58,058 bases of DNA, taken from positions 1-58,058 of IMG/VR virus record IMGVR_UViG_3300009169_000026; one strand, 5' to 3'. The translations under genes were made by a program, and so were the position numbers. The stretch's first letter is position 1. Every line of letters starts with the position of its first letter. The notes beneath the pieces are model-generated. The model searched no databases. It was not told the DNA's origin and saw only the letters and a list, made by a program, of their open reading frames with translations. Of this stretch, positions 46,373 to 55,888 are shown in pieces. The stretch is from a virus.

Positions 46373-49300
46373 TTAGTACCTGGAGAACTCACCAACAAAC
46401 AACTGAAGCAGAATGGTATCTCTCAAGCCGCTTCTGTTGCTGTCTCCAAGATAGATATCGCTGAAGAGATATTCCATCTTTGGACGTTCGAGCATGTGAC
46501 TTTCGATGACATAGTTTGTGCCTATGAACTTCGTCTTGCGAGGGATGAGCTGCGCTATGAAGGTCCCGATGTTCGTATCAAACCACTTGTAGAACTCAAA
46601 GAAATTCTTAAGATTGATTTTGTCAGTCAGCCTGTTGAAATAGACGTTTCGCAGATTTTCAAGGTCAGGGTAGTCGCTAGAAAAGACAAGTTCGGGGTTA
46701 CCGATTGCATTGTCCAGGGCATCAAGAGTTGAGAAGATGTTAACCATATCCTGGTTAAGGGCATCGACGATCGAATAGTCGATCGTAAATCTGGCATTGT
46801 CCGTAGGGGACTCGGACTTGCGAAGCTCATGAACCGGTGCAGTCTCTGCCCAGGGAGAGTTGACTACGTTGTCATATTCCTGGAAGGAGCGAATGCGAAC
46901 CTTCTCCGTGGTGCTAGCTTCATCAAACTTTGGAGATATGTAGGTGTAGAAGAATCTCTCGGGCTGAATCACACTGCTTGTTAGTGGGAATCCAGAGCCA
47001 GACATATGCAAGCTGTTTTGAGAGTAGTCAAATAGGAATATACCGCCAGAGGCGTTAGAGGAGGTTGTTTCCTGGTCGGTGGTTACATCCATCCTGAGAC
47101 GCTCCCAAGAGCCTGACTTGTTTGTTACGAAGGAGAAGTTTGTCAAAGGATCCTGAACGCCCTTGGAGCGGAAGTCCCTGACGTGTTCTGGCCACTCTTT
47201 CTCGGTAAGGTCCTTTGACCAAAACCTAAGCTGTGTCACCCTTCCCTCAAAGGCTGTTGTTCTCGCCTCTAGTGATGAGGAAGCGGCTGCGTTTAGCAGA
47301 AAATCCGTTGACACGTTAAGGCTTTGAGAGCCAATGACCAAAAACGCCCCGCTGGAATTTACAGTGCTTTCAACTATGCCCCAAACAGGCTGGCCAGACC
47401 CAGAAAATTCATTGAAGTAGGATGATGTGGAGTGCGACTCAAGAATATCTCCATAGCTAGCCTTGGCTGCTCTCAAGAAGTAGGAAGCCGAAATTCCATT
47501 GCTTGCAGTTAGGGTTGGACTGTCGCTTCGTATGCGTCCTGCCGAAACATACCACTTGTCTCCGTCGAAAAGATCCACGCCCGTAAGAGCCAGGGCGAGG
47601 CTTGGGGAGCTTGCGGAGTTCGCAGGTCTAGTATGTAGTGTAAGGGTTTTTGCACCAGAAACTGCAACCACGTTAAGGGCCAGACCGTTGATGGCCGAGC
47701 TTCCGGTCGTGTGCAGTCGAAACAGGCTCTGTGATGCCCAAACAACGGTCGCTGGAGGAAACCTGTAGGTTCCTTCAATGGTGAAAGAGCCAGAGGTCAA
47801 GTAGTGGTCTGAAGCCGGGCCGCCGCCCCCAGCCAATGGATATCCAGGCTCAACCTTACTTGCCGATAGGAAAGAACCGGTCAGGAGCCCTCCACTGACA
47901 AAGTTCAGCATGGTGGAGATTTCACTTCTGCTATCCCTGGAGAAGTTCAGGGCGTGCTGGGTTGGGCCTCCGTATTCTCGGATTCGGAAGTTGTTGTCGG
48001 GGTCAATGCCGACGGCCCTTATGAAGGTCTTGATGCCGTGCATTGTTCCCTTGGAGCTGACGATATCTCGCAGGTTAACGAGAATCCTTCTCCAAATCTG
48101 GTTCTGTATGTACTGAAGGGTTTGTTGGTTCTTTCCGATACCGTCTTGAATGTTATCGGCATTTAGAAACTGTCCAATGCTGGACCCTACAAAGAGCGGT
48201 GGAAGCTCGATTCCCTGTGACCTGGCAAGCTGCTGAAGGAACTGGTCTGGGATGGTGTCTTCAATGTCATAGTCCACGAAGTTAATGTCTGCAAATGCCT
48301 GAGTGAACAGCTTCATCTCATCAAAGAATTTGGCCCAGGTATAGAGGAGCAGAAGAAGAACCTGTGTCGCTCCTAGCTTTGTTGAACGTGGGTCTGTTCC
48401 GGTAGAAAGCGCAGAAACAATTTCTCCCTCTTCTGTATCAAGAGCGTCTTCTTCCTGGCCTTCAATCAGATAGTGCTTCGGTATCAGTCTGGTAATGATG
48501 TTTGGGTTGGAGGCATCGTAGGAACTTGCCGACACCATTAACTGAGTCCTATATGCCGATACATCAGCATGAGAAGGAAACATGACCGGAGCCATGGCCA
48601 GTGTCTCATATGTCATGGGCGTCTCGCCAGACGCACTCAAAACCTGTCTCACTCCAAGAGTCATGGCAGAAGAAGCAAGTTTGCCGTGTAGCGAATTAGC
48701 AGACGCATCAATGACCAGATTGGAGGAGCTTCCAGAAATTTCATTGAATCTGTAGTACAGCTTGAGGTCGTCAGCAGCGTAGACTTCCTTACGCATACTT
48801 TCCCTAATTTCCTCTGGCTGCCGTATGGAGTGCCATATACGCAACTCATCCAAAGACCCCGACAGGGTATTGTCTGGTGCGAACGACCCAAGAGAACTTC
48901 CAGAGCCTATCAGAAGATCGCCCATTGCCGAAAACGTAGCAAATTCAACAGGCATTGAAGAGGAGGCGAAGTATCGCCCGTTAAGATAGGAGCTTACCTT
49001 GTAGTAGCCTGGGGTTCGATCCCAAATCCACGCAAAGTGGTTCCACTCTCCCTTGAGGAAGGTAGCTGTAAGGTCACTCGTGGAGCTACCAGAAACCAGC
49101 CTAAACGTTGTTGAGCCCGTCACTGCCGAGCCAGTAGATTCCAGCGTTACCATGAAACCCATTGAGCCGCTGTGCTTGTCGAGAATGATCTGGTTGTCGT
49201 TGGTTTGTGATGGTGCGAAGAACCAGTACTCAACCGTCATGGAGGAGTCTTCTGGATTGATTATGGTTGTGCCATCATGCCTTCTGGAAACAGATGGAAA

Positions 49301-49774
49301 AGCCGCACCGGCTATGTCCTTGGTGGTAACATAGGTTCCGCCAAAGGTCTCCCCGGCAGTCCCAGAAAAGAACAGGTACCCCTTATTTTTTGGATAGTTA
49401 TCGAAGACGTATTTCTCATACCCGGTAAGGGAGTCGATATAGGCCTCAACCTCCTTGTTCGTTCCGTCAAATGGAAAGGAGTTTTGAATCTTGTCAAAGG
49501 CTACGTTTACCTTCACCTGAGCAGAGTTAAAGAACGTATGGTTGGCAAACTGACTCCAATCAACATTCAACTGCTGTGTGCTCTTCAGGCCACTTCCGGG
49601 TAGATCATACTTGAAGGAGCCAGTCTCGCCGATGGTTGTATCCAAGTTCACCCCAGCCTGCACCAGGTTGAAAGTCACGGCACCCTGAGATTCGTTGCCA
49701 AGGGAACGAATTACGGATGGTTGAAAAAGTGATGGGACACTTTCCTTAAGGCTCTTTCTGCTATTGAATGTCAT
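46373..49774 (-). CDS. large virion protein with two LamG-like domains, 1133 aa
   Basis: A LamG/concanavalin domain spans about residues 165-345: IINPEDSSMTVEYWFFAPSQ, GFMVTLESTG, KGEWNHFAWIWDRTPGYYKV, SYLNGRYFASS, LSGSLDELRIWHSIRQPEEI and LKLYYRFNE. A second, more divergent one lies at about 670-880 (SGSFTIEGTYRFPPATVVWA ... RVTQLRFWSKDLTEKEWPEH). Between them is a helical segment (LLLLLYTWAKFFDEMKLFTQ...). LamG domains bind sugars, so this is a candidate host-adhesion protein of the tail. The start shares one base with the upstream stop. Confidence 0.75.
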   Translation of the reverse strand: MTFNSRKSLKESVPSLFQPSVIRSLGNESQGAVTFNLVQAGVNLDTTIGETGSFKYDLPGSGLKSTQQLNVDWSQFANHTFFNSAQVKVNVAFDKIQNSFPFDGTNKEVEAYIDSLTGYEKYVFDNYPKNKGYLFFSGTAGETFGGTYVTTKDIAGAAFPSVSRRHDGTTIINPEDSSMTVEYWFFAPSQTNDNQIILDKHSGSMGFMVTLESTGSAVTGSTTFRLVSGSSTSDLTATFLKGEWNHFAWIWDRTPGYYKVSSYLNGRYFASSSMPVEFATFSAMGDLLIGSGSSLGSFAPDNTLSGSLDELRIWHSIRQPEEIRESMRKEVYAADDLKLYYRFNEISGSSSNLVIDASANSLHGKLASSAMTLGVRQVLSASGETPMTYETLAMAPVMFPSHADVSAYRTQLMVSASSYDASNPNIITRLIPKHYLIEGQEEDALDTEEGEIVSALSTGTDPRSTKLGATQVLLLLLYTWAKFFDEMKLFTQAFADINFVDYDIEDTIPDQFLQQLARSQGIELPPLFVGSSIGQFLNADNIQDGIGKNQQTLQYIQNQIWRRILVNLRDIVSSKGTMHGIKTFIRAVGIDPDNNFRIREYGGPTQHALNFSRDSRSEISTMLNFVSGGLLTGSFLSASKVEPGYPLAGGGGPASDHYLTSGSFTIEGTYRFPPATVVWASQSLFRLHTTGSSAINGLALNVVAVSGAKTLTLHTRPANSASSPSLALALTGVDLFDGDKWYVSAGRIRSDSPTLTASNGISASYFLRAAKASYGDILESHSTSSYFNEFSGSGQPVWGIVESTVNSSGAFLVIGSQSLNVSTDFLLNAAASSSLEARTTAFEGRVTQLRFWSKDLTEKEWPEHVRDFRSKGVQDPLTNFSFVTNKSGSWERLRMDVTTDQETTSSNASGGIFLFDYSQNSLHMSGSGFPLTSSVIQPERFFYTYISPKFDEASTTEKVRIRSFQEYDNVVNSPWAETAPVHELRKSESPTDNARFTIDYSIVDALNQDMVNIFSTLDALDNAIGNPELVFSSDYPDLENLRNVYFNRLTDKINLKNFFEFYKWFDTNIGTFIAQLIPRKTKFIGTNYVIESHMLERPKMEYLFSDIYLGDSNRSGLRDTILLQLFVGEFSRY

Positions 49775-51360
49775 CAGGGCGTTACCTTGAATCTGAACCC
49801 GGCATTGCTAATGTGATAGTCCTGCTCGTTTTCAGTTATCATCAACTCAAATTCGTACACTTCGTTTGGATCTAGGTCAGACATGTAGAAGTCAAAGTAC
49901 ATTCCGTCTGCATCGGTAGAGCACAGGGTAGCCTCGGAGTCAAATGGAATAACCACATCCCTGGAAAAGGCCTTTAGAACTCGCCACTTTAGGTTTGTTA
50001 GAATCACCGACCTTGAAGCTGTCATTGTCCTGTACGGCTGCTGATCGGCGTCATAGTCCTGGACAAAGATTCTCAGTCTTGCGGTTTCCGAGTTCACATA
50101 CGTCTGCTTCAAGTTTGTTATGTTTGCCAACCAGTTTCTGTTGGCAACATTTGAAGAGATGGCTAGTGGCTTTCTAAACGTATACAGGCCACGAGCAAAC
50201 TGGTAGGAAAGGTCGGAGGAAAGAACTTCAAACCTAAACTGCTGAGAAAGAGCCCCGGTAAGGAAGTTGCTGACTGTGACGTTTGTAACAAGATTTATGT
50301 CTACGCTGGATGTGTAGATGCCAGTTTGACTGAGCCCATTCAGGACAAACTGAGACACATCAAAAGACTGTGTGATGACGTAGAGGCTTCTAGTCATGTG
50401 GTTGATGCTAGCGGAGTGAGATACGCTCCATGAGTTTGTCATGTGAGAAATACTCTTGGAGGCTATTAGGTGGAGGACGGCACAATTGGAACCCGTAACG
50501 GTTGAGGAACCGCTAACAAAGTTTGTCCGGGAGCCGTTCACTGTGTTGTAGAAGAAAAGCTGCTGTGCAGAGTTGAATTCCAGGTCACCAGAATCATCCT
50601 GAATGGAATCGTTGTACTTCACGATCAGCTTTGGGTGCAGTTCCTTGTTGGTGGTATGCCTTGACCCAAATCTTTTGACGAACCGAGTGGTGCTATCAAG
50701 CTCCTCGCCGTCTGAGAAGGAAAGTCTCCAGCCGTGGTTTGGTATCAGGCCAGCGAGGGTTGCGCTAGCAAGAGTCGTAACATCCACAAAAAGGTTTTCG
50801 TCGCCTCTCGTGAAAAACTGAGAGACGGTAAGATCCACAAGGCCAGACCCGAGATTTCCAGAGGTAATGATATCCAGGGTTGGATCACCGAGACTACCTG
50901 AGGTGCTAGCGCCCTGACTTGTCCATGTTTCCACAACGCCAGAAGAAATTGAGGAAGTGGAAAAGTTGCAAGCGTCTAGGTCCCTGAAGGATATAACATC
51001 ATAGCCTCGACCCTCACTCCACGATCTAGAGATGGGAGCGAGACGCAACGTAAAATTGGATGGCGTTGTCTGTCCACCATAGACATCCTTCAACTGAAGA
51101 TAGCACTTGAAAGACGGGTCTGACAGGTTTACCTTGCTGGCAGTTAGAGCAGCCAGAGGAGCCATGTCGAACTGTAGAAGGACTCTGGATTTCTCAAAAA
51201 CACCCGACAGGGAGGCTGTTGCGGAAATGAATGTTTCGTTGTACAGTTTGAACAGATCCAAGGTTCCAGCCTGCCCAACATTCGCATTAAGCGCCCGCTC
51301 TCCGGCAACAAATTTGTCGGTTATGTAAGTGTCCTTGCTGGCTGTCAGTAGTCTATACAT
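49774..51360 (-). CDS. virion protein with DNRLRE-like beta domain, 528 aa
   Basis: The N-terminus SKDTYITDKFVAGERALNAN, NVGQAGTLDLF and RVLLQFDMAPLAAL, then FTLRLAPISRSWSEGRGYDV, follows the DNRLRE/TGF-propeptide-like scheme of bacterial surface proteins ('D.yi......~N.G....l..g.....~s.l.FDl..l'). The remainder is beta-rich. It probably adds a domain to the tail surface. Ends with the GV-like overlap TGA/ATG to the next gene. Confidence 0.62.
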   Translation of the reverse strand: MYRLLTASKDTYITDKFVAGERALNANVGQAGTLDLFKLYNETFISATASLSGVFEKSRVLLQFDMAPLAALTASKVNLSDPSFKCYLQLKDVYGGQTTPSNFTLRLAPISRSWSEGRGYDVISFRDLDACNFSTSSISSGVVETWTSQGASTSGSLGDPTLDIITSGNLGSGLVDLTVSQFFTRGDENLFVDVTTLASATLAGLIPNHGWRLSFSDGEELDSTTRFVKRFGSRHTTNKELHPKLIVKYNDSIQDDSGDLEFNSAQQLFFYNTVNGSRTNFVSGSSTVTGSNCAVLHLIASKSISHMTNSWSVSHSASINHMTRSLYVITQSFDVSQFVLNGLSQTGIYTSSVDINLVTNVTVSNFLTGALSQQFRFEVLSSDLSYQFARGLYTFRKPLAISSNVANRNWLANITNLKQTYVNSETARLRIFVQDYDADQQPYRTMTASRSVILTNLKWRVLKAFSRDVVIPFDSEATLCSTDADGMYFDFYMSDLDPNEVYEFELMITENEQDYHISNAGFRFKVTP

Positions 51361-51391
51361 GTTGTCTTTGTTTCTTCAGAAGGTAGAGCAC

Positions 51392-53233
51392 TTAAACGGC
51401 AGTGCCAATGATGTCATTGTCCTTGAACTTGATCTCAAATACCGACCCTGGAGGTCCAAATAGAATTCCACGAAAGGTATTAGCAGGGATGTCATACTGC
51501 TCGGTACTGTAGCTTCTATTGCTGTTGTTTCCATACACGTTCTGTAGGCTTACGGAGACAACCGAAATAACACCCTGGGTGTTGTAGATTATGTTCTGTA
51601 TGTCTGCAAGTACGATCGGCTGGTCAATCTCGAAGTTCTTAACGTCAAAGTAGCTCTTGAGCTTCTGTAGTACGTTGCGTAGCACAAGCTGCCTATTCTG
51701 CATTGGATCTGTGACTATCTGAAACTGGACTTTAAGGTTGATTATTCTAGCGTCCAGAATGTCGATAGCGTCGGATATCATCCGGTATTGATTCAGATAG
51801 GAAGCAAGGTTCTTCTTGAGAGTGTCGGGCGCAATCACCAACTGGCTCTGTGCATTTCTACACACAACAAACAACTGTGAAGCCATTGGGTTGTTGGGGT
51901 TTGTCTGTAGGCTGGCCCTGTAAACACGTCCAAAGTTTGAAGGAAGGGTGTAAATGCGTGCCAGCAAATCCTCTTTTGAGGCAATGCGATTTTGAGCACC
52001 TGCAAATGCTGGTATCTTGGCCTTAAGCTGCTGAACCGTTGGAGCGTCCTCACCACCAGCAGCCCTTTTTTCGTTGACAACATCCAGCGAGTTGCGAACA
52101 AACTGCGCCACGGCTGAGGTTGGGTTATTTGGAAAGGATAGGTCTAGTACCGTTATGCTCCTAATGCTTCGTGGTTCAACGTTGTGCGACAACCCGCCAC
52201 CATAGCGGTACGTTACCGATACGCTGGTATTCGGGGCCAAGACGCCAAAGGTCGTGGTCTGTAGAAGGTTGCCAGGGTTTAAGGTAAACCTGGACAGCAC
52301 TTTCTTTCCGTACAGCGGCAGAGCAAACTCGCTGGGATCTGGAATGGCATCGTCGTTCAAGGTCTCTGCACTTCCACCGCCGAACGTCAGCGTTGTTAGC
52401 TTGGTATTTAGGCTTGTGTCTGTGATGAAACGATATGGAGCTGGTATTGGCACCAGATTCTCACTGACCATCTGATGGTCGGGAGCAATGTTTGTTACTG
52501 CCTTATAGACCGTATCTTGCGTGAGATAGTCAACCCGATGATATTCGTTTCCTACCGTATCCGTTACTCGTGTAACCTCTGTAACGTTCTCATTCGACAG
52601 GGTAAACTTCTTGAATGCCTTAAACGTTCCAACAGAAAATGATTCCGTAGCCCTAAAACCGGATATGCACACCCCGTTCAAAGACATAATGAAATTCGTT
52701 GGGTTGTTGTTCTGGTCACGGCTGCCAACGGTTATCGTGGCCTCCAGATCACCGTCACCATTTGTCCTTGTAAAGTCCAGGTTTTCGGTTAGCTGAAACT
52801 CTGTCCCGTTCTGGGCTTTCACAACCGTGCCCTCATAGATCATTGGCATTGCCGTTGGATCGGGTACTGGAGGGGAGGAGCCGGAAGCGGGAATCTTGAC
52901 GTAGAATGTGCAGTCAACAACTGCTGGTGCAGCTCCAACGATTGGAACACCAGCCTTCTTGAGATGCCTCTCGATGTTGTTGCTCTCGGTCGCCGTGTCA
53001 GGGAAGTTTTCGTGAAATTGATGGTCTAGGTAGAAAGACTGCACGTCGCCGACGTAGGCGGCCAAGTCCAAAAGCAACCCGCCAAGTCCAGCCTCCGAAA
53101 AGTCCTTTATCTGATCAGGGAAGTAAGTACGAGCATACTCTAGGAGGTCTGCCCTTAGCGCATTGAAATCCTTGTTAAGGTACTTGCGCTCCTTGATTGT
53201 TTTGAGGACCTGTTTTTTGCTATCTGTTGCCAT
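51392..53233 (-). CDS. baseplate wedge protein (T4 gp6 / Baseplate_J-like)
   Basis: 613 residues. The N-terminus KTIKERKYLNKDFNALRADL, YARTYFPDQIKDFSEAGLGG and LLLDLAAYVGDVQSFYLDHQ is the typical gp6 opening ('Y..~...DFSE...G.mLlel.AYvGD.LsfY.d'). The central SVTYRYGGGLSHNVEPRSI and later LPSNFGRVYRASL are gp6/J-like. gp6 forms the inner ring of the baseplate. It is followed upstream by gp25-like in the usual order. Confidence 0.88.
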   Translation of the reverse strand: MATDSKKQVLKTIKERKYLNKDFNALRADLLEYARTYFPDQIKDFSEAGLGGLLLDLAAYVGDVQSFYLDHQFHENFPDTATESNNIERHLKKAGVPIVGAAPAVVDCTFYVKIPASGSSPPVPDPTAMPMIYEGTVVKAQNGTEFQLTENLDFTRTNGDGDLEATITVGSRDQNNNPTNFIMSLNGVCISGFRATESFSVGTFKAFKKFTLSNENVTEVTRVTDTVGNEYHRVDYLTQDTVYKAVTNIAPDHQMVSENLVPIPAPYRFITDTSLNTKLTTLTFGGGSAETLNDDAIPDPSEFALPLYGKKVLSRFTLNPGNLLQTTTFGVLAPNTSVSVTYRYGGGLSHNVEPRSIRSITVLDLSFPNNPTSAVAQFVRNSLDVVNEKRAAGGEDAPTVQQLKAKIPAFAGAQNRIASKEDLLARIYTLPSNFGRVYRASLQTNPNNPMASQLFVVCRNAQSQLVIAPDTLKKNLASYLNQYRMISDAIDILDARIINLKVQFQIVTDPMQNRQLVLRNVLQKLKSYFDVKNFEIDQPIVLADIQNIIYNTQGVISVVSVSLQNVYGNNSNRSYSTEQYDIPANTFRGILFGPPGSVFEIKFKDNDIIGTAV

Positions 53234-53249
53234 GTTTAGTTGAATACCC

Positions 53250-53735
53250 TTAGATCACGAATAGTGTCATTTCCAAGATTTGTTCGGTTAGCTTTAGAGC
53301 CGGGACAGAGTAAAGCAGTGTAATTTTTATCCTACCAGTAAATACGTTCTCGTAATAGTTTGGGGAGGAGTCGTAGCCTATCATCGTAATGAAAGGCAAA
53401 TACTTGGATACTGCCGAGTTGATTCTTTGCATCACCTCTTGGTCAAAGTTGTCCTTGCTTGACCACTCCGTAAGCAAAGGACGTATGTTGGCCCCAAAGT
53501 CATATAGCCCCAGACGCTCGCCGTGATTTGTGAGAACTAGATTTCTCAGGTTGTCTGCCACCTGATCCTTCAGGGAAAAATGCATGGCAAAGACACTGTT
53601 CCCTGTTTCGTCGATTTCAAGCGGAGTCTTAATGCCTATTGGAACTGGAACAGCTCTTAGTTGACGAGCGGCCGTCCTGTCAACGTCCTTAACTCCCACA
53701 TCCTTAAAGCTAAGCATTGTATTCTTGGCTACCAT
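53250..53735 (-). CDS. baseplate wedge protein (T4 gp25-like)
   Basis: 161 residues. IKTPLEIDETGNSVFAMHFS, VADNLRNLVLTNHGERLGLY and DFGANIRPLL are the signature of the GPW/gp25 family, a small baseplate wedge protein next to gp6 and the sheath. The C-terminal strand pairs (GRIKITLLYSVPAL) are also typical. The start MVAKNTMLSF is 3 nt from the conserved position. Gene order gp6-gp25 is as in T4-like clusters, read on the minus strand. Confidence 0.9.
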   Translation of the reverse strand: MVAKNTMLSFKDVGVKDVDRTAARQLRAVPVPIGIKTPLEIDETGNSVFAMHFSLKDQVADNLRNLVLTNHGERLGLYDFGANIRPLLTEWSSKDNFDQEVMQRINSAVSKYLPFITMIGYDSSPNYYENVFTGRIKITLLYSVPALKLTEQILEMTLFVI

Positions 53736-53759
53736 CTACACCCTCGCCTGTTCTAAGTA

Positions 53760-54110
53760 TCAGCCTAAACGTGGTTTGAAATTTGCTAGAATACTTGGAT
53801 TTTGAACTGTCGCTGGCAAGGTCTCCGAATCAATGTGTGGACGGTACGTTAGAATTATGTTTGGATTGACAGTGATAGGTTTTCCATCCTCGTCCACGCC
53901 TGTATACGCCCCAGGAAATGTTAGCGATACCCATAACCTGGTCATCTCCTCCTCAACATGCCTGTCAATGGCCCTTGCAAGTCCATCGGCCATCCGATTT
54001 ATTTGCTCATTTGGGTCGGTGCTGCTGTCATTTCCAGCATTTGCTTCACCGTTCTTCTTTTCTTCAAGAAAAACCTGCCTAATTTCTTCTCTGAGATTCA
54101 TCCTCGACAT
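53760..54110 (-). CDS. hypothetical baseplate-operon protein, 116 aa
   Basis: ATG at 54110 with GGAGAA 5 nt upstream, one base after the stop of the spike-like gene. The N-terminus is helical and acidic (MSRMNLREEIRQVFLEEKKN) and the middle is DPNEQINRMADGLARAIDRH followed by beta strands. The 'I..mA..La.AId.~.....' helix is common in small phage structural proteins. It sits between gp25-like and gp5-like genes, so it is likely a small baseplate or spike accessory. Confidence 0.6.
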   Translation of the reverse strand: MSRMNLREEIRQVFLEEKKNGEANAGNDSSTDPNEQINRMADGLARAIDRHVEEEMTRLWVSLTFPGAYTGVDEDGKPITVNPNIILTYRPHIDSETLPATVQNPSILANFKPRLG

Positions 54111-54111
54111 A

Positions 54112-55812
54112 TTATTCTCCAAAAATCTTCTTTGAGGCAGCATCGTCAGGCTTGACGGTGTCTACCAAGTTCTTAACAGATTCTACCTTCAGAACTGTTT
54201 CAATGTTAGCCTGAATACCAGCCTGTATTAGAACGGGCATCGTGGACCACGGCACAGCCGTCGCAGATGAAAAGGCTGTTCTGTATGTCTCGGTGACGGA
54301 CTGAAGCTGGTCAGCCAGTTCCTTTATCTGCTTTTTCAACTCGTCAATGTGCGCCTTGTAGTAAGTGTATCTAATGTACGGCTCTTTCTCATCTTCTCCC
54401 CTACCGAGGATAATCCTCTTGGCCTCCTGCTGTAGGTCACCGTTTTCATCCATGTAAATGTAGGCAAGAGTCCCGTTGGACGTTTGTGCATCATTTGGAG
54501 ATGTTGCACTACTTGGCGTCCCGCCTCTTTCGGAAGTTGCCTTTGCTCCTTCACGGATTATCAGAACTGTTCCGTTTATCTGGGAGTCTTCGTCCATCCT
54601 TCCAATGAGACGAACATGATCAGCCTTTCCAACAACATAGGAACGGCCATAGGCACCATTCTCCGGTGGTTGTACCACCGGAATAGCCTCGGAAGGATAC
54701 TCAAGACCAACATCACCTACTCGTACCAGTCGATAGTTCTCGTCAACCCTACTCTGCTGTACCACATAGACTCGAGCAGCATCATATACCGGATCTGGAT
54801 CGCCCTCCCTAGGGTTGGCCAAGTTCTCACGGGCGCTCCTGTATGGATTCTTGTCGGTCTCCCTGCTATTTCTTGTATTCGTTGTAACGAGCGGAGAAGT
54901 GCTTGACTCCTGCGGTGGGTTGGCAGACGTAGAGCCCCCTCTAGGGCTCTCTCCGGGCTCTGGAAAGTACCTTCCACGACCGGCAACAATGTCGATGGCA
55001 CCAGCCTGCCTAGGAGCATTTCTCGCTCTGGCAATGTCAACTGGAGAATCCTGTAGGGCTCCCGAAATGGGTCCGTTCCTATCTTCTCCTATCATTATCA
55101 GGGCGTTGTTTGCGCCCTGCAAGACGAACTCCTGGGGCCTCTTTTTCCAGCGGGGCACAGGTTCGGGCGTTATGTATCTTCCAGCCTTTGAGGACTCAAA
55201 GATTGTCTGGTAGGGATTTTCTCCCATACTTCCAGATGGCTGTATCGTGAGGCTGTCTGCCGTGTTTCCACCATTCTGAAATCCAACGACAGGAGGTGAG
55301 GAGCTTCTCTTTGAGGTTTGTTCGGTAGAAAAGTTAGAAGGGTTTGATGTTGGGTCAAATCTTCTGTCATAGTGAGTGTAGTTTGGGTCTTCAACGGTCT
55401 GCTCACTATGAATTCGTGACAGCCAATAGCCTACCTTGGCCCCAGTGTTGGAGTAGTCCTCATAGAAAACGATAACCTGCTCTCCTGGCTGCACAGGTAA
55501 CATGATGTGAGACGACATCATTGGAAACAGTATTGTGTGAGCGGTGGGCCCTATTCCGCCCTGGTTGCTGACAATTCTGGCAATAACAGAACCAACTGGC
55601 ATCATGTCTACCAGCTCGGGATTGTCCACGAGACTGGCTACCTCATTCAGATATTCTTCACTCAGAAGAGAAGTGTCCATGATGACATCCACCACAACGG
55701 CCCTCTGAAAGGCCGGTCCCTCGCCCTGAGTAGCGAGCTGGCGAAACTGTCCTTCATTGGTTTGTCCAGCTTTGCCGAAGCGACGTGTAACTGTGGTTGT
55801 TATTCGGGCCAT
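54112..55812 (-). CDS. baseplate hub/spike protein with OB-fold (gp5-like)
   Basis: 566 residues. MMPVGSVIARIVSNQGGIGP, then TILFPMMSSHIMLPVQPGEQ and VIVFYEDYSNTGAKVGYWLS is the OB-fold of gp5/VgrG-like hub proteins ('G.v.~R......~.~.~~P~~..~.~pvkpGE~V~v~...'). No lysozyme domain is visible. The C-terminus has a coiled coil (HIDELKKQIKELADQLQSVT). An 8-bp hairpin TGAGATAG/CTATCTCA lies immediately before the ATG. Confidence 0.72.
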   Translation of the reverse strand: MARITTTVTRRFGKAGQTNEGQFRQLATQGEGPAFQRAVVVDVIMDTSLLSEEYLNEVASLVDNPELVDMMPVGSVIARIVSNQGGIGPTAHTILFPMMSSHIMLPVQPGEQVIVFYEDYSNTGAKVGYWLSRIHSEQTVEDPNYTHYDRRFDPTSNPSNFSTEQTSKRSSSPPVVGFQNGGNTADSLTIQPSGSMGENPYQTIFESSKAGRYITPEPVPRWKKRPQEFVLQGANNALIMIGEDRNGPISGALQDSPVDIARARNAPRQAGAIDIVAGRGRYFPEPGESPRGGSTSANPPQESSTSPLVTTNTRNSRETDKNPYRSARENLANPREGDPDPVYDAARVYVVQQSRVDENYRLVRVGDVGLEYPSEAIPVVQPPENGAYGRSYVVGKADHVRLIGRMDEDSQINGTVLIIREGAKATSERGGTPSSATSPNDAQTSNGTLAYIYMDENGDLQQEAKRIILGRGEDEKEPYIRYTYYKAHIDELKKQIKELADQLQSVTETYRTAFSSATAVPWSTMPVLIQAGIQANIETVLKVESVKNLVDTVKPDDAASKKIFGE

Positions 55813-55888
55813 ATGAGATAGGTATATTCTATCTCACATTGTGAAACTTGGCTCTGTCAAACCTGGACCTCAGGCATGGGAGGCGTCT

